From assembly GCA_038243635.1 (NCBI GenBank), contig JBBSQW010000001.1, forward strand, positions 62,001 to 126,000: DNA of 64,000 nt, given 5' to 3'. A program made the position numbers and the translations under genes. This stretch comes from Pseudopedobacter sp038243635 (lineage in GTDB: Bacteria; Bacteroidota; Bacteroidia; Sphingobacteriales; Sphingobacteriaceae). Under the pieces are notes generated by a model. It saw only the letters and a list, made by a program, of their open reading frames with translations, had not been told where the DNA came from and made no database searches. Of the stretch, positions 59,971 to 64,000 are shown piece by piece. Numbering within the stretch: position 1 is the stretch's first letter; each line of letters opens with the position of its first letter.

Positions 59971-60473
59971 ATAATAGCACCTGCTTTTAGCTTGATTAAC
60001 TAGATGAGATTTATGATAATCAGGAATTAATACGTTTGATTTATTTAAACCACCCTTAGTGTAATATGGATCATACCGTTTAACTTATTCAGAAGAGTTT
60101 TTATGGCGTATAGGCCGATGGATTGAGTTACCCAAGCCCAATGCAACTAGCTAAATGTAAGTTGATCTAATTATTTTTGGTCTAGAATTTATCAAAGAAA
60201 ACGTCTTCGTGTTTTTATACGTTAAATATTTATACTTAGATTTTTTTATACAATTAATTTCCCTCGGTCTTAAACGCCAAATTTGGTTGAAATCGCGGAT
60301 TAAGTAATGTTTATTTTTATTTAACGATGTGACTTATAAAATTAATCACTGTTTTTTGTTGAAATAGTGTTAAAAAACCATTTTAAACGTAAAATAAGGT
60401 TGATTTATTTGAATATTGATGGTTGCTTATTCACATAAATATTTAAATTTGTAACAAAGCGAAAAATCACTAT
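59971..60473. other. Intergenic region upstream of gltA
   Basis: About 500 bp of A/T-rich DNA with no gene. Near its right end is a -7-like TAAATTTG at 60444-60451 for gltA. No repeat, riboswitch or RNA gene was recognised in the rest. Confidence 0.5.
60444..60451 (+). promoter_or_regulatory. -7 element of gltA
   Basis: TAAATTTG matches TAnnTTTG exactly, 22 bp upstream of the ATG. A poor -33 match (GTTG at 60422-60425) lies 18 bp upstream. Confidence 0.45.
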
Positions 60474-61760
60474 ATGTCAGAAACTGCGGAACTTAAATTA
60501 GACGGAATTACTTACAATTTACCAATTGTTGAAGGTACTGAAAACGAGAAAGCTATAGATATAGCTAAGCTCAGAGATCAAACAGGTTATGTGACATTAG
60601 ATAGTGGCTTTAAAAATACAGGCGCAACTAAAAGTGCAATCACCTTTTTAGATGGAGAAAAGGGAATTCTAAAATATAGAGGTTATTCGATAGAGCAGTT
60701 AGCAGAAAAATCAACGTTTTTAGAAGTTGCTTACTTACTTATCTACGGTTCTTTACCAAACCAAGCGCAAATACAAGATTTTCAACATCAGATTAGTCGC
60801 CATACGTTGGTTCATGAGGATATGAAGAAGTTTTTTGATGGATTTCCGTCAAAATCACATCCAATGGGTCAGCTATCATCATTAGTATGTTCGTTATCTG
60901 CTTTTTATCCTGAATCTTTAGATCCTCATGCAACAAAAGAAGAGTTTGATCTAACAATTATTAAGTTGTTGGCTAAAATGGCAACTATTGTTTCTTGGAT
61001 TTATAAAAAGTCTTTAGGCCATCCGGTAATTTATCCTAAAAATAAATTAGATTATGTAACTAACTTTTTGAACATGACTTTTGGTCAACGTACCGAAGAG
61101 GTAGTTATAGACGATGTGGTCGTAGACGCAATGAACAAACTACTGATTTTACATGCTGATCATGAGCAAAACTGCTCAGCATCTACTGTAAGAATAGTGG
61201 GTTCTTCTGATTGTAATTTATATGCATCTATATCTGCAGGTTGTTCTGCACTTTGGGGTCCGTTACATGGCGGTGCAAACCAAGCAGTGATTGAGATGCT
61301 CGAAAAAATAAAAAATGATGGTGGCGATGTTGATAAATGGGTTAACAAAGCGAAAGATAAAAACGATTCTTTTAGATTGATGGGCTTTGGACACCGAGTT
61401 TATAAAAACTTTGATCCCAGAGCAAAAATTATTAAGAAAGCTTGTGATGATATTTTAGTGCAACTAGGCATCAATGATCCTGTTTTAGATATCGCTAAAA
61501 AACTAGAAGAAGTAGCTTTAAACGATCCTTATTTTGTAGAAAGAAAATTATACCCTAATGTAGATTTCTATTCGGGTATTATATATAGAGCATTAGGCTT
61601 CCCAACAGAAATGTTTACGGTGTTATTTGCTTTAGGTCGTTTACCAGGATGGATTGCGCAATGGAAAGAAATGAGAGAGAATGGTGATCCAATTGGTCGT
61701 CCACGTCAAATTTACGTTGGTGAAAATGATAGAGAATACGTTGAAATCAATAAAAGATAA
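60474..61760 (+). CDS. gltA: Citrate synthase (type II)
   Basis: A 428-residue TCA-cycle enzyme condensing oxaloacetate with acetyl-CoA. Active-site motifs: G-P-L-H-G-G-A-N-Q-A (near residue 265, catalytic His), G-F-G-H-R-V-Y-K-N-F-D-P-R (near 304-316), and the Asp in V-D-F-Y-S-G-I-I-Y (near 362-370). Length and the N-terminal beta-domain (L-D-G-I-T-Y-N-L-P) fit the hexameric GltA type. It is transcribed alone, with its own promoter element and a strong terminator. Confidence 0.97.
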   Translation: MSETAELKLDGITYNLPIVEGTENEKAIDIAKLRDQTGYVTLDSGFKNTGATKSAITFLDGEKGILKYRGYSIEQLAEKSTFLEVAYLLIYGSLPNQAQIQDFQHQISRHTLVHEDMKKFFDGFPSKSHPMGQLSSLVCSLSAFYPESLDPHATKEEFDLTIIKLLAKMATIVSWIYKKSLGHPVIYPKNKLDYVTNFLNMTFGQRTEEVVIDDVVVDAMNKLLILHADHEQNCSASTVRIVGSSDCNLYASISAGCSALWGPLHGGANQAVIEMLEKIKNDGGDVDKWVNKAKDKNDSFRLMGFGHRVYKNFDPRAKIIKKACDDILVQLGINDPVLDIAKKLEEVALNDPYFVERKLYPNVDFYSGIIYRALGFPTEMFTVLFALGRLPGWIAQWKEMRENGDPIGRPRQIYVGENDREYVEINKR

Positions 61761-61779
61761 AAGCTTTATTAACAAAGCA

Positions 61780-61814
61780 AAATCCCTTTTCTAATATAGA
61801 AAAGGGATTTTTTT
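61780..61814 (+). terminator. Intrinsic terminator of gltA
   Basis: AAATCCCTTTTCTA and TAGAAAAGGGATTT form a perfect 14-bp stem around ATA, followed by T. It is between gltA and the convergent YqaA-like gene and may work both ways. Confidence 0.94.
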
Positions 61815-61847
61815 ATGCACTTTTTTAAATGAGTTCTTTAAGAAATT

Positions 61848-62429
61848 TTAGATTACGCTAAAGATTACGATGGCGTAGATATAGAAACGTAAGAATCTGA
61901 AAAGTGCCCAAAGCAGGTAATGTTTAAAATTGTAGTTGATTAAACCGCAGGCAAAACTTACAATAGAATGAGGCAAGGGCAACATGGCGCCAACCACCAC
62001 AAAAACACTTCCCCACTTACGTAGGTTTTTAATATGGACTGCAATTTTATTCTCAATATAATTTTTAACAGCAGGTATTAAAAAAGTTAACTTTCCTAAA
62101 TAGTAAGCTGTTATACCTCCCAAATAAGAAAGCGCAGCTAAACCTGTAAGATAAAGCCAAGGACGACTCATTTTAGCACTCCAAGCAATAAAAATCTCTG
62201 GTGGTAAAAGTCCTAGAATGGTTTCAGAAATGTAAAAGGTTATTAAAATAAACTCTTTAGAGTAATTATTTACTAATGCATCAAATATTGCTTTGGTATC
62301 TAAAAAGAAATAATCTAGGATAACAAAAATCACCACAAAAACTGCGATAGTAATACCGCCTTTTATTGCAGTACTTTTTAAAAAGTCATAAAACTTAGTA
62401 ATTTTATAGTAGCGATTGAGCGCTACCAT
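61848..62429 (-). CDS. YqaA-like VTT (DedA-related) integral membrane protein
   Basis: 193 residues from the ATG at 62429; a TTG at 62447 would add six residues. Four to five membrane helices, with S-E-T-I-L-G-L-L-P-P-E-I-F (about residues 67-79), Y-L-G-G-I-T-A-Y-Y-L-G-K (about 102-113) and G-A-M-L-P-L-P-H-S-I-V-S-F-A-C-G (about 147-162). This pattern with re-entrant G/P-rich loops is that of the VTT/DedA superfamily, implicated in lipid scrambling or undecaprenyl-phosphate recycling. Specific function unknown. Confidence 0.8.
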   Translation of the reverse strand: MVALNRYYKITKFYDFLKSTAIKGGITIAVFVVIFVILDYFFLDTKAIFDALVNNYSKEFILITFYISETILGLLPPEIFIAWSAKMSRPWLYLTGLAALSYLGGITAYYLGKLTFLIPAVKNYIENKIAVHIKNLRKWGSVFVVVGAMLPLPHSIVSFACGLINYNFKHYLLWALFRFLRFYIYAIVIFSVI

Positions 62430-62611
62430 TTTATTTTTTCTACTCAAGATCTTTGATTGAAATTTTATATCAAACTAGATTATCAGGTGTTTTATTGTCC
62501 TCAAATATAATTTATATTTTGATGTAAAGTCAACACTTGAAAAATATTCAATAAGCATTTTTAGAATCTTGAATAAACTCTCAAAATGCCATAGATAACC
62601 AGCAGCTGAAA

Positions 62612-64000
62612 CTAGTTTATAATTAGAACGGGAACTCGGATTTTATGTCTAACACTTTCAACGGTTGTGCCGAAAGCTAAATCCTTAATCCCTTTATGGC
62701 CGTGTGCACCCATCACTAAAAAGTCTATTTCAGAATCGTTTACAATTTTAGCGATCGCATTTGCAGTACTTCCATAGCCAATTTTATAATCAGCTTTAAA
62801 GCCCAAAGCAATTAAGTCAGTAGTATATTTCTTTAAATTTTCCTCGTCTAAGATGGTCTCTTGGTCTAAAACGTCTTTTCCATGGTATCTAGCCGCCGCA
62901 GTTTCAACCACATGTATAAATGTGTAGCTCGCACTTTCGCCGCCTTGCAACAAAGCATTATTTATTATTTTTTGATCGTTTGATGAGAAATCAGTGGTAA
63001 TACCGATATGCTTGTATTCAATAACTAAATTATTAATGTAACCAACTGCTTGCCCATGAGGCACCAGCTTTTTGTTCTCTTTTCGTTTTGTAACAAAGGG
63101 ATGAATAAAAACATAAACCAACAAGGCTAAACAAGCTAGTAGAAAAGGTAATACCACTAAATATACTACAGTTTTATTTGCTCCGCCATTTAACCAACTA
63201 GTAAGCTCCTCTACAACTAAATGAATATTTAGGTATACGATAATTGCAGAACTTAGCCATGCTAAAACTTTTACCCACGTTTTAATGGTAAATGCACCCA
63301 TTAATTTTTTATCGGAGTTAAAATGTATGAGTGGAATAACTGCAAAACCTAATTGTAAGCTTAAGATTACCTGACTAAAAATTAATAAACTTCCTAAAGA
63401 ATCTTCACCAAAAAACAGGATGGTACAAAAAGCTGGAACGATTGCAATTAATCTAGTAATTAATCGGCGTAACCAAGGTTGAATGCGAATGTTTAAGTGG
63501 CCTTCCATAATAATTTGTCCTGCAAGGGTTCCGGTTATTGTAGAGCTTTGGCCTGCCGCAATTAAAGCGATGGCAAAAAGTGTGGGAGCAGCCTTTCCAA
63601 ATATGTTTTCCAGCAACACAAAAGCATCTTGAATCTCTGCGACTTCGTGGTAACCATTAGCGTAAAACGCCGCGGCGGCCAGTATTAAAATGGCTGCATT
63701 TACAAAGAAAGCAAGGTTTAAAGCAATGGTGGTATCAATAAAATTAAATTTCAGAGCGTCTTTAATTCCGGTCGTTGATCGGTCGAATTTGCGGGTTTGC
63801 ACTAAAGCTGAGTGTAGGTACAAGTTGTGTGGCATCACAGTGGCACCAATAATACCAATAGCAATATACAAAGCGCTTCCATTTAAGTTAGAAGGCACCA
63901 ATCCTTTGATCACATCTCCATATACAGGCTCAACAATAAGCATCTCTACAAAAAAAGCAAGACCAATGATAAAAACCATTGAAACGATAAATAACTCTAA
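62612..64000 (-). CDS. Nramp-type divalent metal transporter fused to a universal-stress domain (partial, N-terminus beyond window)
   Basis: A 3' partial gene: the frame stays open to the window edge (463 codons visible), so the N-terminal helices, including the first metal-binding D-P-G segment, are missing. The visible part has G-A-T-V-M-P-H-N-L-Y-L-H-S-A (the Nramp M-P-H motif of helix 6) and further helices to about 300. The last ~145 residues form a UspA domain with V-M-G-A-H-G-H-K-G-I and G-T-T-V-E-S-V-R-H, the usual ATP-binding glycine motif. A Mn2+/Fe2+ importer regulated by nucleotide binding is inferred. Confidence 0.88.
   Translation of the reverse strand, partial: LELFIVSMVFIIGLAFFVEMLIVEPVYGDVIKGLVPSNLNGSALYIAIGIIGATVMPHNLYLHSALVQTRKFDRSTTGIKDALKFNFIDTTIALNLAFFVNAAILILAAAAFYANGYHEVAEIQDAFVLLENIFGKAAPTLFAIALIAAGQSSTITGTLAGQIIMEGHLNIRIQPWLRRLITRLIAIVPAFCTILFFGEDSLGSLLIFSQVILSLQLGFAVIPLIHFNSDKKLMGAFTIKTWVKVLAWLSSAIIVYLNIHLVVEELTSWLNGGANKTVVYLVVLPFLLACLALLVYVFIHPFVTKRKENKKLVPHGQAVGYINNLVIEYKHIGITTDFSSNDQKIINNALLQGGESASYTFIHVVETAAARYHGKDVLDQETILDEENLKKYTTDLIALGFKADYKIGYGSTANAIAKIVNDSEIDFLVMGAHGHKGIKDLAFGTTVESVRHKIRVPVLIIN

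Overview
The window is an AT-rich chromosomal segment of a Bacteroidota bacterium, most likely a Sphingobacteriaceae member close to Pedobacter. The call rests on family content: DUF4296, DUF4397 and DUF6438 lipoproteins, THUMP-like methyltransferase, a MutS/MutS2 pair, SatD and DUF3307, and monofunctional aspartate kinase. It also rests on TAnnTTTG-type -7 promoter elements and on the scarcity of Shine-Dalgarno sequences. No rRNA, tRNA, CRISPR array, transposase or prophage gene was found. Most of the window is housekeeping and conserved accessory chromosome.

Layout. 151-4257 (minus) is a tight five-gene operon: GNAT, DUF3298 lipoprotein, aspartate kinase, THUMP-like methyltransferase, DUF3817. 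Next come YggS (minus), a DUF4296 lipoprotein with mutS2 (plus), then msrB, a giant peptidase-MA/beta-propeller/barrel protein, PBP1A, an omega-amidase and a methionine/glutamine aminotransferase (all minus). An FKBP isomerase is divergent from a DnaQ-UvrC(Cho)-like nuclease fusion, with overlapping palindromes between them. 19.3-24.1 kb holds a small membrane protein and two near-identical cysteine-containing lipoproteins. These flank an inverted GDYXXLXY/DUF4401/DUF2157 membrane operon. 24-27.7 kb holds MgtE and a TetR-lipoprotein-cytochrome b operon.

27.9-29.5 kb carries a SatD-family protein and a DUF3307 membrane protein, preceded by five palindromic operator-like sites, most of them 28 bp apart. 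SatD here has a C-terminal helix-turn-helix and motifs that resemble class III nucleotide cyclases. This is the best candidate in the window for an uncharacterised regulatory system. 29.5-32.6 kb is a methionine-branch operon (metY, hom) under a SAM-I riboswitch. Then follow a second mgtE, bioB, GNAT, rpiA, a histidine phosphatase, a CrtA-like protein, MarC, a Tat-exported SGNH hydrolase, a DUF4397 lipoprotein, a BadF-type kinase and a COG0523 GTPase. A receiver-only response regulator is paired with a pseudo-receiver/sugar-phosphate transferase.

45-64 kb holds yidC, pyrG, two poorly known genes, riboflavin synthase, a soluble GAF histidine kinase and mutS with an NlpC/P60 lipoprotein and a 2H phosphoesterase. 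It also holds galK-galT with a divergent AraC regulator, citrate synthase, a YqaA-like membrane protein, and the C-terminal part of an Nramp transporter fused to a universal-stress domain, cut by the window edge.

Functional links. Aspartate kinase and homoserine dehydrogenase feed the homoserine that MetY uses (after acetylation by an enzyme not seen here), and the SAM riboswitch closes the feedback. The aminotransferase and omega-amidase form a methionine-salvage pair. The AraC protein probably controls galK-galT through direct repeats spaced 21 bp apart. All functional calls come from reading motifs in the translated sequence; no database search was run.
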